DNA of 64,000 bases from Actinomyces marmotae (GTDB lineage: Bacteria; Actinomycetota; Actinomycetes; Actinomycetales; Actinomycetaceae). Shown in pieces: positions 34,614 to 44,234 of this stretch. Numbering within the stretch: the first letter of the stretch is position 1; the number at the start of each line of letters is the position of its first letter. The notes beneath the pieces are model-generated. The model made no database searches. It was not told where the DNA came from and was given only the letters and a program-made list of their open reading frames with translations. A program made the translations under genes and the position numbers. The DNA is taken from the NCBI RefSeq assembly GCF_013177295.1, contig NZ_CP053642.1, positions 1,798,001-1,862,000 of the forward strand. The letters run 5' to 3'.

Positions 34614-36800
34614 TCAGTCCCGGGGCGTGCGGCGCTGGCCCATCTCCTGACGGATCGCCTGGAACAGGCTCGCCGACCGCGTATTGCCCGGTAGGTCCTC
34701 GATGAGGACCGGCTCGCCCGAACTGTCCGCCAGGGGGATCCTCCAGTTCGGGTACTCCTGGTCCGTGCCCGGCTGGTTCTGCGTCCTGCGCTCGCCGACG
34801 CAGTCCACGAGGGCGACGCCGATGAGAGCCGAGGGAGTACGCGCGATGTACCGGTGGAGCGCTTCGACGATCTCGCGCTCGGAGGGGTCGGCGCCCAGCA
34901 GGCGGTGCTCGCGCAGGCGCTCGATCATCCGGTCGCGCTCCATGCTCGCCTCGGCGCGCACCTGCTCGACCGGGTCCGCCAGCAGGCCGAGGCGCTCGCG
35001 CAGGGCGACGTGCTCGTCGGCGAGGTAGCCCGCGGTGGGCGGCAGGTCGTGGGTGTTGACGGTGGACAGCGCGAGGCGCCGGTAGTCCTGCGGCTGGAGC
35101 GGCCAGCCATCGCCCTGCTTCTCGAACCAGAGCACGGAGGTGCCCAGCACGCCCCGGCCGGCGAGGTAGTCGCGGGCCCAGGGCTCCACGGTGCCCAGGT
35201 CCTCGCCGATGATGACGGCGCCGGCGCGGTGAGCCTCCAGGAGGACCACGCCGACCATTGCCTCGTGGTCGTAGCGCACGTAGGCGCCCGAGGCGGCGCC
35301 CATGCCCTTGGGGATCCACCACAGGCGGAACAGGCCGATGATGTGATCGACGCGCAGCGCGCCGGCATGGCGCAGGACGGTGCGCACCATGTCCCGCAGT
35401 GGCTGGAAGGCCGTCTCGGCCAGGTACACGGGGCTCCACGGCGGCTGGGACCAGTTCTGCCCCAACTGGTTGTACATGTCCGGCGGGGCGCCCACTTCGA
35501 TGCCGGGGGCGAAGGCCTCGGGCTCGGACCACACGTCCGCCCCCCGGGCGTGGACGCCCACGGCGAGGTCGTCCATGATCCCCAGCGCCATGCCGGAGGC
35601 CTTGGCCTGCTCCTGGGCCCGCGCGAGCTGCTCATCGACGATCCACTGCAACCAGGCGTAGAAGTCGATGCGGTCGGTCAGGGCGCGGGCCTCGTCGGCC
35701 ACGACGGCAGAGGAGGGGTCCTTGAGGGCCTCGGGCCAGCCAGCCATCTCGCCGTGCTTCTCGGTCAGCGCGCACCACAGGGCGAAGCGCTCCAGGCCCT
35801 CGCCGGCCTCGGCGCGGAAACGCTCGAAGTCCCGGCGCCGGGAGCGCGAGCGCCCGGCGGAGAAGACGACCTCAAGGGCGTCGCGCTTGAGCTGCCAGAT
35901 GGAGTCCCGGTCGATCGGGTCGACGGTGCGGTTGGTCGCGGCGAGCTCTTCCAGGGACCACTGGATGAGCGAGCGGCGCGGCCCCGACAGCCGGGTCATC
36001 TCCGGGATGGCCTCGGGGCGGATGTAGATCGGGTTGACGAAGCGCCGGGTGACCGGGAGGTAGGGCGACGGCGTCATCCGCCCTGAGGGCTCGGCCGCGT
36101 GCAGGGGGTTGATGAGCAGGAAGTCAGCGCCCTCGTCGCCGAGGAAGGAGGCGAGCTCGGTCAGGTCGTCCGCGTCGCCGATGCCCCAGGAGTCGGCTGA
36201 GCGCGCCGAGTAGAGCTGCGCCATGACACCCCAGCCGCGCTCGCCCAGGCTGGCGGGGAGGTCGAGGCGGTCCGGGGTCATCGCCAGCGCCGCCGTGGCG
36301 GTGGTGGCGGGGCGGTCCTCGACGGCCTCGATCTCGGCCACGAGGGTGTGCCATCCCAGTGGCAGGTCCCCGGGGACGCGGAAGGAGGCGCGGCCGGTGA
36401 GGACGCCGTCGACCTCCCGGGGGCGCTCCCAGTCCTCGGCCTGCTCCAATTCCACGGAGCCCCCGGACTCGAGTTCGACGCGCACGGTGACCTGGGCGCC
36501 GTGGGGGATGTGGAGGGCCACGGGGGCCTCCCATCCCTGGCGGCGCACGACGGTCGGGGGGAGGATGCGCTTCCAGGGGGCGAGCTCGGCATCGGCCAGG
36601 GACGCCTCGATCTGGGCGTCGGTCGCGGCCGCGACCCCGAGCGCGGCGAGGACCGCCACGAGGGTGGCGCGGCTGGGCGCGGCGCGATTGCCGTGGTAGT
36701 CCCAGTACTCGGTGGAAACGCCGTGCATCTCCGCGAGGCGCTTGAGGTCCTCGCCCGCGGGCTCGTCGGAGGCGGTTCCAACGGGGGTCGACTCAGTCAT
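34614..36800 (-). CDS. malQ: 4-alpha-glucanotransferase (amylomaltase)
   Basis: A 728-residue GH77 enzyme that moves glucan chains between maltodextrins. The nucleophile lies in RVDHIIGLFRLW near residue 482, the acid/base in GEDLGTV near 532, and a stabilising Asp in NTHDLPPTAGYL near 585. The first 160 residues are the extra N-terminal region of the long actinobacterial MalQ. No ribosome-binding site is evident. Two LacI-operator-like sites lie 20-48 bp upstream of the start, pointing to maltose-responsive control. Confidence 0.94.
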   Translation of the reverse strand: MTESTPVGTASDEPAGEDLKRLAEMHGVSTEYWDYHGNRAAPSRATLVAVLAALGVAAATDAQIEASLADAELAPWKRILPPTVVRRQGWEAPVALHIPHGAQVTVRVELESGGSVELEQAEDWERPREVDGVLTGRASFRVPGDLPLGWHTLVAEIEAVEDRPATTATAALAMTPDRLDLPASLGERGWGVMAQLYSARSADSWGIGDADDLTELASFLGDEGADFLLINPLHAAEPSGRMTPSPYLPVTRRFVNPIYIRPEAIPEMTRLSGPRRSLIQWSLEELAATNRTVDPIDRDSIWQLKRDALEVVFSAGRSRSRRRDFERFRAEAGEGLERFALWCALTEKHGEMAGWPEALKDPSSAVVADEARALTDRIDFYAWLQWIVDEQLARAQEQAKASGMALGIMDDLAVGVHARGADVWSEPEAFAPGIEVGAPPDMYNQLGQNWSQPPWSPVYLAETAFQPLRDMVRTVLRHAGALRVDHIIGLFRLWWIPKGMGAASGAYVRYDHEAMVGVVLLEAHRAGAVIIGEDLGTVEPWARDYLAGRGVLGTSVLWFEKQGDGWPLQPQDYRRLALSTVNTHDLPPTAGYLADEHVALRERLGLLADPVEQVRAEASMERDRMIERLREHRLLGADPSEREIVEALHRYIARTPSALIGVALVDCVGERRTQNQPGTDQEYPNWRIPLADSSGEPVLIEDLPGNTRSASLFQAIRQEMGQRRTPRD

Positions 36801-36819
36801 GGGCAGTGCCGCCTGTTCT

Positions 36820-36848
36820 CGTGAGCGCTCTCACGCCGGGAGCGCTCG
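36820..36848 (-). promoter_or_regulatory. Two LacI-family operator-like palindromes upstream of malQ
   Basis: CGTGAGCGCTCTCACG (36820-36835) is a palindrome of the TGAGAGCGCTCTCA type bound by LacI-family sugar regulators, one central base step shifted. A second AGCGCT core (GGAGCGCTCG, 36839-36848) follows 3 nt on. Both overlap the malQ promoter zone. No LacI-family gene is in the window. Confidence 0.5.
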
Positions 36849-37038
36849 TGCGATGCCGTCGCGCTCGGGATGGATCGGGTACGGACCTTCCCGCCGGGGT
36901 GACGTCTTAGTCAGTCGCGGTCGTAGGAACAGGATAGGGTCCGCGTGTTGCTGCAAGCCTTTCACAGTCTGGGCCGGAGCGCCAAAGCCTCCCGTCGGCG
37001 AGTCGCGCCCGCGGGGCGGGATGAAGGGCGCCGAGCGG

Positions 37039-37060
37039 GAGGGCCCGCGGGAGGGCCCTC
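37039..37060 (-). terminator. Possible terminator at the end of the second EIIB
   Basis: GAGGGCCC pairs with GGGCCCTC around a 6-nt loop; its right arm ends at the stop codon of the minus-strand EIIB. It may end that transcript. Confidence 0.55.
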
Positions 37061-37289
37061 AGAGCGACGCGATCTCGTCGGCGAGGGCGTCCGCCGTCGG
37101 GCCGACGACGACCTGCACGACAGAGCCGGAGCGGACCACGCCGAAGGCGCCCGTAGCCCTCAGGGCCTCCTCATCGACCTTCCCCTGATCGACGACCTCG
37201 ACCCTGAGCCGGGTGATGCAGGGCTCGAGGACCATGATGTTGTCACTGCCCCCGAGGCCCGCGACAATGCGCTCCGCCGTCGTACTCAT
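37059..37289 (-). CDS. PTS EIIB component, glucose/GlcNAc family (second copy)
   Basis: A 76-residue EIIB of the glucose superfamily with the acceptor cysteine C24 in LEPCITRLRVEV. It differs from the first copy at about half of its positions, so it probably serves another sugar. The MSTTAERIV start has GGAG upstream; a longer in-frame start has none. It is divergent from ptsI, which lies 259 bp away, and has no adjacent EIIA or EIIC. Confidence 0.9.
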   Translation of the reverse strand: MSTTAERIVAGLGGSDNIMVLEPCITRLRVEVVDQGKVDEEALRATGAFGVVRSGSVVQVVVGPTADALADEIASL

Positions 37290-37548
37290 CGCTACTCCTT
37301 CACTCGCCTTCATGCGCGGCCCGCACTCCCTGTGCGAGAGTGATCCGACATCTATTATCAGGCTCGCCCGGCGCCGCCGCGCACGGCTCGCCATCATGTG
37401 CGCTCCATCACCTCCCCCGGGACGCTGCTCCCCTTTAAGGCGGGGCCGTGTGCCAATCGTGATTCATACCCCGGTCCCTCTCCCGAAAGCGCCCCCAGGC
37501 GTGCACAATGGTCCCTACGACCGCCTCCAGCACTGACGAGGAGCACTC

Positions 37549-39246
37549 ATGGCGCTGTCCGACGCATCTCCTACTTCCCTGTCCGGTATCGGCGTGAGCC
37601 CCGGCATCGTCGCGGGGCCCGTCGCCCGCATGGCGCCGGGCATCCCCGAGCCCGAGCTCGCGCTCATCGACGCCTCCCGCGACCTCGACAAGGAGTGCGA
37701 GCGGATCGAGGCCGCGGCGCAGACCGTCAAGAAGGGCCTGGAGCTCTCCGCCGCCCAGGCCAAGGGCGAGGGGCGCACCCTCCTGGAGACGACGGCGCAG
37801 ATGGCCGCGGACCCCACCCTCACCTCCTCCGCGCAGGCCATGGTCCGCGAGCGCAGGCTCGTGCCCGAGCGGGCGGTCTGGGAGGCCGCCGGCACCCTCG
37901 CCTCGATGCTCGAGTCGCTCGGCGGCTACATGGCCGAGCGCACGCGCGATGTCGCCGACGTGCGCGACCGCATCGTCGCCGTCCTGACCGACTCCCCCAT
38001 GCCCGGCATCCCGGTACTGCCCGAGCCCTTCATCCTCGTGGCCGAGGACCTGGCGCCCGCAGACACCGCGCTGCTGGACCCGGAGAAGGTCGTCGCCTTC
38101 GTCACCTCCGAGGGCGGCCCCACCTCGCACACGGCGATCCTCGCCCGCGCCCTGGGCATGCCCGCCATCGTGGGCACCGGCGCCGAGGTCGCCGACCAAC
38201 TCCATGATGGGGACATCGTCCTGGTGGACGGCACGAAGGGCGTCATCACGCTCAACCCCGACGAGGCCGCGCTGCGCCGTGCCAAGGAGTTGGCCAGCCG
38301 GGTGCGCGTCTTCAACGGCGACGGCGCCACGAAGGACGGCCGGGAGGTCCAGTTGCTCGCCAACGTGGGCGACGCCGCCGGGGCCCGCAGCGCCGCTGAG
38401 GCCGGGGCCATGGGCGTGGGCCTGTTCCGCACGGAGTTCTGCTTCCTCGACCAGCCCGAGGAGCCCACCATCGAGGCGCAGGTGGAGGCCTACACCGGTG
38501 TCCTGGCCGCCTTCCCCGGCAAGAAGGTCGTGGTGCGGACCCTGGACGCGGGCGCCGACAAGCCCCTGCCCTTCCTCACCGACGCGACGGAGGCCAACCC
38601 GGCTCTCGGCGTGCGCGCCTACCGGACCGCCCGCCGCGACCCCGATGTGCTGGAGCACCAGCTCGAGGCGCTGGCCAAGGCCGAGGCCGCCACGGACGCC
38701 AAGGTGTGGGTCATGGCCCCCATGATCTCCACCGCCGAGGAGGCCAAGGCCTTCACGGACAAGGCGCGCTCCTACGGCCTCAAGACGGCCGGCATGATGA
38801 TCGAGGTCCCCTCGGCGGCCCTCATGGCGGATAAGCTCTTCGAGTACGCCGACTTCGCCTCGGTGGGCACCAATGACCTCACCCAGTACGTCATGGCAGC
38901 GGACCGCCTCCTGTCCTCCCTGGCGGACCTGTCCACCGCCTGGCAGCCGGCCGTGCTGCGGCTCATCAAGCAGGCCTGCGACGGCGCGGCCCCGCACGGG
39001 CGCCCGGTGGGCGTGTGCGGCGAGGCCGCGGCGGACCCGGCCCTGGCCACCGTCCTCGTGGGCCTCGGCGTGGCGAGCCTGTCGATGACCGCGCGCGCCC
39101 TGCCGGACGTGGACGCCGTCATGAAGTCGGTGACCTTCGAGGAGTGCCAGGAGCTGGCGCGCATCGCCATCGACTCGCCCACCGCCGAGGACGCGCGCGC
39201 GGCTGTGCGCGCCAAGCTGCCGATCCTGGAGGAGCTCGGCCTGTGA
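37549..39246 (+). CDS. ptsI: Phosphoenolpyruvate-protein phosphotransferase (enzyme I)
   Basis: The 565-residue first enzyme of the PTS. The phosphorylated histidine H194 is in GGPTSHTAI. The PEP-binding barrel has FRTEFCFLD, the general-acid cysteine lies in GVCGEAAAD near residue 490, and VGTNDLTQY is present. GAGGAG precedes the ATG. Enzyme I starts the phosphate chain PEP to HPr to EIIA to EIIB. An HPr gene is not in the window. The stop overlaps the start of tesB as GTGA. Confidence 0.95.
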   Translation: MALSDASPTSLSGIGVSPGIVAGPVARMAPGIPEPELALIDASRDLDKECERIEAAAQTVKKGLELSAAQAKGEGRTLLETTAQMAADPTLTSSAQAMVRERRLVPERAVWEAAGTLASMLESLGGYMAERTRDVADVRDRIVAVLTDSPMPGIPVLPEPFILVAEDLAPADTALLDPEKVVAFVTSEGGPTSHTAILARALGMPAIVGTGAEVADQLHDGDIVLVDGTKGVITLNPDEAALRRAKELASRVRVFNGDGATKDGREVQLLANVGDAAGARSAAEAGAMGVGLFRTEFCFLDQPEEPTIEAQVEAYTGVLAAFPGKKVVVRTLDAGADKPLPFLTDATEANPALGVRAYRTARRDPDVLEHQLEALAKAEAATDAKVWVMAPMISTAEEAKAFTDKARSYGLKTAGMMIEVPSAALMADKLFEYADFASVGTNDLTQYVMAADRLLSSLADLSTAWQPAVLRLIKQACDGAAPHGRPVGVCGEAAADPALATVLVGLGVASLSMTARALPDVDAVMKSVTFEECQELARIAIDSPTAEDARAAVRAKLPILEELGL

Positions 39247-40199
39247 CGACGCCGTATCCCGTCCCCTCCGCCAGCGAGGAGCCACTCGGCTCCCTCACCC
39301 GCATCCTGGCACTGGCGGAGGGTGACGGGACCGACTCGTTCCTCGGCGACTCCCTCCCCCACCTCTCCGGGCGCATCTACGGCGGGCAGGTCATCGCCCA
39401 GGGCCTGCTGGCGGCCGCCGCCACCCTTCCGGAGGCGGCCGATAACGCCCTGGAGCCGCGCCTGCCACACTCGCTCCACGCGTACTTCATGCGGGGCGGG
39501 GATCCTAAGCAGCCCGTGGTCTACGAGGTGGAGCGGCTCCATGACGGGCGCTCCTTCTCCCAGCGCCGCACCACCGCCCTGCAGGCGGGCCGGGCGATCC
39601 TGGCCATGGTCGCCTCCTTCCAGATCGACCAGGAGGGATCACAGGCCCAGATCGCCGCGCCATCGGTCCCCGGTCCCGAGGAGTTGGTCAGCGCCCTGGA
39701 GATCTTCCGGACGCTGGACGACCCGGCGGCCAAGTTCCTCGGGCGCACCGCCTCCTTCGATATCCGCCATGTGGAGGGGAACATCTACCTCGGCCCGGGC
39801 GCGGAGGTCACCCACCGGCAGCGCCTCTGGCTGCGCTCGCGCGGACACGTCCCGGAAGAGGCCTCGCAGACGGTGCACCGGGCGCTGCTGACCTACGTCT
39901 GCGACCAGGTGATGCTGGAGCCGGCGCTGCGCAGTCAGGGGCTGAGCTGGCGCAGCGAGGGGATGAGTCTGGCCACGCTCGACCACGCCCAGTGGTTCCA
40001 CCGGGATGTCGACGCCTCGGACTGGCTGCTGTTCGTCCAGGACTCCCCCACCTCGCAGGGCGGGCGCGCGGCGGCGCGGGCAGAGGTCTTCGACTCCGCC
40101 GGCCGCCTGGTCTCCACGATCGCCCAGGAGGGCATGATCCGCATGCCCACGGCCACCTCGCGCGGCAGCGGCGAGTGGGCCGTCCGCTTCGACGCCTGA
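39243..40199 (+). CDS. tesB: Acyl-CoA thioesterase II (TesB-like)
   Basis: A 318-residue double-hotdog thioesterase hydrolysing acyl-CoA. It has FLGDSLPHLSGRIYGGQVIAQ near the N-terminus, SLHAYFMRGGDP, and DHAQWFHR in the second half, the TesB signatures. The GTG start overlaps the ptsI stop as GTGA, with GGAGGAG ahead, so it is translationally coupled to enzyme I. The reason for pairing a thioesterase with a PTS enzyme is not evident. The upstream ATG-starting frame inside ptsI is rejected because the TesB fold starts only here. Confidence 0.9.
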   Translation: MTTPYPVPSASEEPLGSLTRILALAEGDGTDSFLGDSLPHLSGRIYGGQVIAQGLLAAAATLPEAADNALEPRLPHSLHAYFMRGGDPKQPVVYEVERLHDGRSFSQRRTTALQAGRAILAMVASFQIDQEGSQAQIAAPSVPGPEELVSALEIFRTLDDPAAKFLGRTASFDIRHVEGNIYLGPGAEVTHRQRLWLRSRGHVPEEASQTVHRALLTYVCDQVMLEPALRSQGLSWRSEGMSLATLDHAQWFHRDVDASDWLLFVQDSPTSQGGRAAARAEVFDSAGRLVSTIAQEGMIRMPTATSRGSGEWAVRFDA

Positions 40200-40318
40200 G
40201 CCCCGGACCTGGTGAGCGCCCGCGAGCCTGAAGCTTCTCCGCGGGCCTCCATCCACGCGGCGGGAAGTTGCTCGCGCGTCGACATCCGTTCCCTCCGCGC
40301 CGGGGCCCTCAGCCCGCG

Positions 40319-40391
40319 GATACCGTCTCACCCCGCTCCTGCGCCCTCAAACTGCGAGAATGAGGGCGCAGGAGCGGGGTGAGACGGTATC
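40319..40391. terminator. 31-bp perfect inverted repeat between tesB and ettA
   Basis: The left arm (40319-40349) starts GATACCGTCTCACCCCGCTC and pairs without mismatch with the right arm (40361-40391) around an 11-nt loop. It sits between the convergent tesB and ettA stops. A strong bidirectional terminator is the plain reading; a 31-bp stem is much longer than needed for that. From 40200 to 40445 no gene is seen. Confidence 0.8.
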
Positions 40392-40445
40392 TGGCGGGTT
40401 GGGTCAATCGCCTCGGCAGCACGAGCAAGCTCGGCTGCGCTCGGC

Positions 40446-42128
40446 TCAATCGCGTGTGAGCTTCCGGTAGGTGACGCGGTGGGGGCGGGCGGCCTCGGCG
40501 CCCAGGCGCGCGACCTTGTTCTCCTCGTAGGAGGCGAAGTTGCCCTCGAACCAGTACCAGTTCGCCGGGTTCTCCTCCGTTCCCTCCCAAGCCAGGATGT
40601 GAGTCGCGACTCGGTCGAGGAACCAGCGGTCGTGGGTGATGACAACGGCGCAGCCGGGGAACTCCAGCAGCGCGTTCTCCAGGGAGCCCAGGGTCTCGAC
40701 ATCGAGGTCGTTCGTGGGCTCGTCCAGCAGGATGAGGTTGCCGCCCTGCTTGAGGGTCAGCGCCAGATTGAGGCGGTTGCGCTCACCACCGGAGAGCACG
40801 CCAGCGGGCTTCTGCTGGTCCGCGCCCTTGAAGCCGAAGGAGGCCACGTACGCGCGGGACGGCATCTCCACGCCCCCGACCTGGATGTAGTCCAGTCCGT
40901 CGGAGACGACCTCCCAGAGGGTCTTGGCAGGGTCGATGCCGGCGCGGGACTGGTCCACGTAGGACAGCTTGACGGTCTGGCCGATCTTGAGGCTGCCGCC
41001 GTCGAGCTCCTCCAGCCCCACGATGGTCTTGAACAGCGTGGTCTTGCCGACGCCGTTGGGGCCCACGATGCCCACGATGCCGTTGCGCGGCAGCGTGAAG
41101 GACAGGTCATCGATGAGGGTGCGGCCGTCGAAGCCCTTGCTCAGGTGGCTGGCCTCAAGGACCTGGTTGCCCAGGCGCGGGCCCGGCGGGATCTGGATCT
41201 CCTCGAAGTCGAGCTTGCGAGTGCGCTCGGCCTCGGCGGCCATCTCCTCGTAGCGGGCCAGGCGGGCCTTGGACTTGGCCTGGCGGCCCTTGGCGGAGGA
41301 GCGCACCCACTCCAACTCCTCCTTGAGGCGCTTGGCGAGCTTGGCGTCCTTCTTGCCCTGGACCTCCAGGCGCTTCTCCTTGGTCTCCAGGTAGGTGGAG
41401 TAGTTGCCCTCGTAGGGGTAGAGGTGCCCGCGGTCCACCTCGGCGATCCACTGGGCGACGTGGTCGAGGAAGTAGCGGTCGTGGGTGACCGCGATGACGG
41501 CGCCCTTGTAGGTGCTCAGGTGCTGCTCCAGCCACAGCACGGACTCGGCGTCCAGGTGGTTGGTGGGCTCGTCGAGCAGGAGCAGGTCGGGGGCCTCCAG
41601 GAGGAGCTTGCACAGGGCGACTCGGCGGCGCTCACCACCGGAGAGGTGCTTGACCTCGGCATCCGGCGGCGGGCAGCGCAGGGCGTCCATGGCCTGCTCG
41701 AGCTGGGAGTCGAGGTCCCAGGCGTTCGCGGCGTCGATCTCCGTCTGGAGCTTGCCCATCTCCTCCATGAGGGCATCGAAGTCGGCGTCCGGGTCCGCCA
41801 TGGCCGCGGAGATCTCGTTGAAGCGGTCGAGCTTGCCCTTGATCTCAGCCACGCCCTCCTCGACGTTGCCCAGGACGGTCTTGTCCTCATTGAGGGGCGG
41901 CTCCTGCATGAGGATGCCGACGCTGTAGCCGGGGGTCAGGCGCGCCTCGCCGTTGGAGGGCTGGTCGATGCCGGCCATAATCTTGAGGATCGAGGACTTG
42001 CCGGCGCCGTTGGGACCGACCATGCCGATCTTGGCGCCGGGCAGGAAGGCCATGGTGACGTCGTCGAGGATGACCTTGTCGCCATGGGCCTTGCGCGCCT
42101 TGATCATCTGATAGATGTACTCAGCCAC
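40446..42128 (-). CDS. ettA: Energy-dependent translational throttle protein EttA (ABC-F)
   Basis: A 560-residue ABC-F protein with two ATPase domains and a linker between. The first domain has GPNGAGKSS, LSGGERRRVAL and LLLLDEPTNHLD; the second has GPNGVGKTT, LSGGERNRLNL and LILLDEPTNDLD. The N-terminus AEYIYQMIKARKAHGDK is the EttA mark, and the arm loop between the domains is present. EttA binds the ribosome E site and restrains elongation when ATP is low. A GTG start is chosen because it gives that conserved N-terminus. Confidence 0.95.
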   Translation of the reverse strand: MAEYIYQMIKARKAHGDKVILDDVTMAFLPGAKIGMVGPNGAGKSSILKIMAGIDQPSNGEARLTPGYSVGILMQEPPLNEDKTVLGNVEEGVAEIKGKLDRFNEISAAMADPDADFDALMEEMGKLQTEIDAANAWDLDSQLEQAMDALRCPPPDAEVKHLSGGERRRVALCKLLLEAPDLLLLDEPTNHLDAESVLWLEQHLSTYKGAVIAVTHDRYFLDHVAQWIAEVDRGHLYPYEGNYSTYLETKEKRLEVQGKKDAKLAKRLKEELEWVRSSAKGRQAKSKARLARYEEMAAEAERTRKLDFEEIQIPPGPRLGNQVLEASHLSKGFDGRTLIDDLSFTLPRNGIVGIVGPNGVGKTTLFKTIVGLEELDGGSLKIGQTVKLSYVDQSRAGIDPAKTLWEVVSDGLDYIQVGGVEMPSRAYVASFGFKGADQQKPAGVLSGGERNRLNLALTLKQGGNLILLDEPTNDLDVETLGSLENALLEFPGCAVVITHDRWFLDRVATHILAWEGTEENPANWYWFEGNFASYEENKVARLGAEAARPHRVTYRKLTRD

Positions 42129-42320
42129 TGTGCGGTGCGCCTTTCGTCGAATTACGGGGAGGTCTGGTGGGCTCGCGCTCGGGACGGGCCCGCCGGTGGT
42201 CCTCCGGGGCCGACGACGCGCGCCGCGGCCCAGCCTAGAGCAGTCGCCGCCCATCGGCGACGACGCGGCGCATGACCCCGCGCACGCGGCGCTCGGATGG
42301 GCCCGGCGGGGCTGGGTCCC

Positions 42321-44234
42321 TCAGCGCCCGGGGCCGACGAGCAGGCGGATCTGCTCAATGAGCTGAGGGGTCTCGGCGGCCTTGATGCGCTCGGTGAGGG
42401 CTGCCTCGTCGTCATCGGCCAGTACCGGGACCTCCACCTGGGCGATGATCTTCCCGGTGTCCACGCCGGCGTCGACCCAGAACAGGGTGGCGCCGGCCCG
42501 CGTGGCCCCGGCGGCCAGGGCGTCGCGCACGGCGTGGGCGCCGGGGAAGTCGGGGAGGAGCGAGGGGTGGGTGTTGAGGACGCGCCCACCGAAGCGGGCG
42601 AGGAAAGCGCCCCCCAGCAGGCGCATGAACCCGGCGCAGACCACGAGGTCCGGCACGTATCCGCCCACCGAGCGGGCCAGGGCCTCGTCCCAGGCGGCGC
42701 GATCCGGGTAATCGGCCAGGGCGACGACCTCGGTGGGGATGCCCGCCGCGCGAGCGCGCTCCAGCCCCGCGCACTCCTTGTCCGCGACGACGCCGACGAC
42801 CTCGGCGCCGTAGGCGGGGTCCTCACAGGCCTCGATGAGGGCGGCCAGGTTCGAGCCCGTCCCCGAGACGAGCACGACGAGGGCCGCGGGCTCAGCGCCC
42901 TCCGGCTCCTCATCCCACGGGCCCGCCGGGACGGCGTCGCCGGCCTCCTCGGCGCTGCTGGCCCCGTGGGCGCTGTTGGCCCCGTGGGCGCCGCGCCGCT
43001 CGCGCAGGCCCTGGGCCGTGCTCCCGGCCGCCTGACTGGCCGCGCTCACGCCGCGCCGCGTCATCCGGCGGGTCCAGGGGTGGATCATGAGAGCGGCGGT
43101 GAGCAGTCCGAGGCCGACCTCGATCAGGCACAGGATGATGATGGAGGAGGTCGTCGGGCCGACGTGCGCCAGCCGCGCGGGCCCGATGGGACCGGTGGCG
43201 CCCAGGCATAGGACGGCCACCCCGGCGGTGAGAAGGAGCGCCCCACCGGCGGCGGCGGCGAGGGCCCGTCCGAAGCTCAGGGAGGTCAGCTCGCCCCGGT
43301 GGCGCCAGCCGATGGCGATCGCCCCCAGGACGATGAGGAAAGGCAGCAGGCGCGCGGGCCCCCAGGTGCCGGCGGGGAGGGCGCCGAGGATCGGCAGGGA
43401 CGGCACCGCGCCGGCGATGATCGCGCTGGGGGCGAAGAGAGTCCCGCTCCCCACACTGAAACCGGGGCCGAGCACCCAGGACATCGCCCAGATGAGCCCC
43501 GTGGGGACCCAGGCGGCCTGGAAGAGGACGAGTCCGGCCGAGGAGATGATGCCGCCCCCGGCGATGGAGTCGTGGAGCAGTGAGATCCTGCCCGCCCCGG
43601 CGACGACGGCGGCCAGGAGCGCCACGAGGGACAGCCCGAGCAGCCCGAGCGCGCAGTCGCGGGCCATGCCCAGCGCGGGGCTCACCCAGTCGGGCCGCTC
43701 GCGCCACCAGCGCTCCAGTGCCGGGATGCCCCGCCCCTGGGAGTGGAGGCGGGCGCCGATGACGGCCGTCGACAGGACTATGAGGCCCGGCAGGGCCGAC
43801 CAGGCCCCGCCGCTGGGGGCGGACAGCAGGAGGAGGACGGCCCCGGTCAGGGCTGCGGAGGCGGCGGCCACGCCCCCGGCCGCCGGGCCGGAGAGGCCGG
43901 CCCGGCGGGCGGAGGAACGCAGGAGCAGCGCCTGGAGGATGGTGACTCCCAGGAGGGGCAGGCCGAGGGTGCCACTGGGGCCCCCGGCGTCGCCGAGGCG
44001 CCCACCCAGGCCGAGAGCCCACAGGCCCGCGCCCGTGCGGATCGTGGAGCCCAGGTTGAGAGCGGTGGAGGCGCTCAGCGGGGCCGAGGTCATCATGACA
44101 GCAGTGGTCGCGCCGACGACGAGGAACCAGGCCAGGAGGACGGCCTCGATCCCCGCGCGCAGCGCGAAGGGCCAGTCGTCGGGCAGGGCGGCGCGTCGGC
44201 GCGGCTCCGGCCGGCGTTGGGCGGGCCCGCTCAC
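42321..44234 (-). CDS. purN: Fusion of a DUF6350/PerM-like membrane domain with GAR transformylase PurN
   Basis: A 637-residue protein. Residues 1-390 hold about nine hydrophobic helices in a DUF6350-type (PerM-like) layout. An Ala/Ser/Gly-rich linker follows, and from about residue 447 a complete Pur[39 protein letters not shown] with the catalytic Asn and His, and the [10 protein letters not shown] aspartate. PurN adds the formyl group in purine synthesis. In many actinobacteria these are two adjacent genes after sucCD; here the frame runs through without a stop. The GTG start overlaps the sucD stop. Internal initiation for PurN is possible, but I see no good start codon in the linker. Confidence 0.85.
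   Translation of the reverse strand: MSGPAQRRPEPRRRAALPDDWPFALRAGIEAVLLAWFLVVGATTAVMMTSAPLSASTALNLGSTIRTGAGLWALGLGGRLGDAGGPSGTLGLPLLGVTILQALLLRSSARRAGLSGPAAGGVAAASAALTGAVLLLLSAPSGGAWSALPGLIVLSTAVIGARLHSQGRGIPALERWWRERPDWVSPALGMARDCALGLLGLSLVALLAAVVAGAGRISLLHDSIAGGGIISSAGLVLFQAAWVPTGLIWAMSWVLGPGFSVGSGTLFAPSAIIAGAVPSLPILGALPAGTWGPARLLPFLIVLGAIAIGWRHRGELTSLSFGRALAAAAGGALLLTAGVAVLCLGATGPIGPARLAHVGPTTSSIIILCLIEVGLGLLTAALMIHPWTRRMTRRGVSAASQAAGSTAQGLRERRGAHGANSAHGASSAEEAGDAVPAGPWDEEPEGAEPAALVVLVSGTGSNLAALIEACEDPAYGAEVVGVVADKECAGLERARAAGIPTEVVALADYPDRAAWDEALARSVGGYVPDLVVCAGFMRLLGGAFLARFGGRVLNTHPSLLPDFPGAHAVRDALAAGATRAGATLFWVDAGVDTGKIIAQVEVPVLADDDEAALTERIKAAETPQLIEQIRLLVGPGR

Noticed and set aside
40319..40391. 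The 31-bp inverted repeat as an insertion sequence
   Set aside because: No transposase gene lies between or near the arms; the whole unit is 73 bp. A terminator or tiny palindromic element remains possible.
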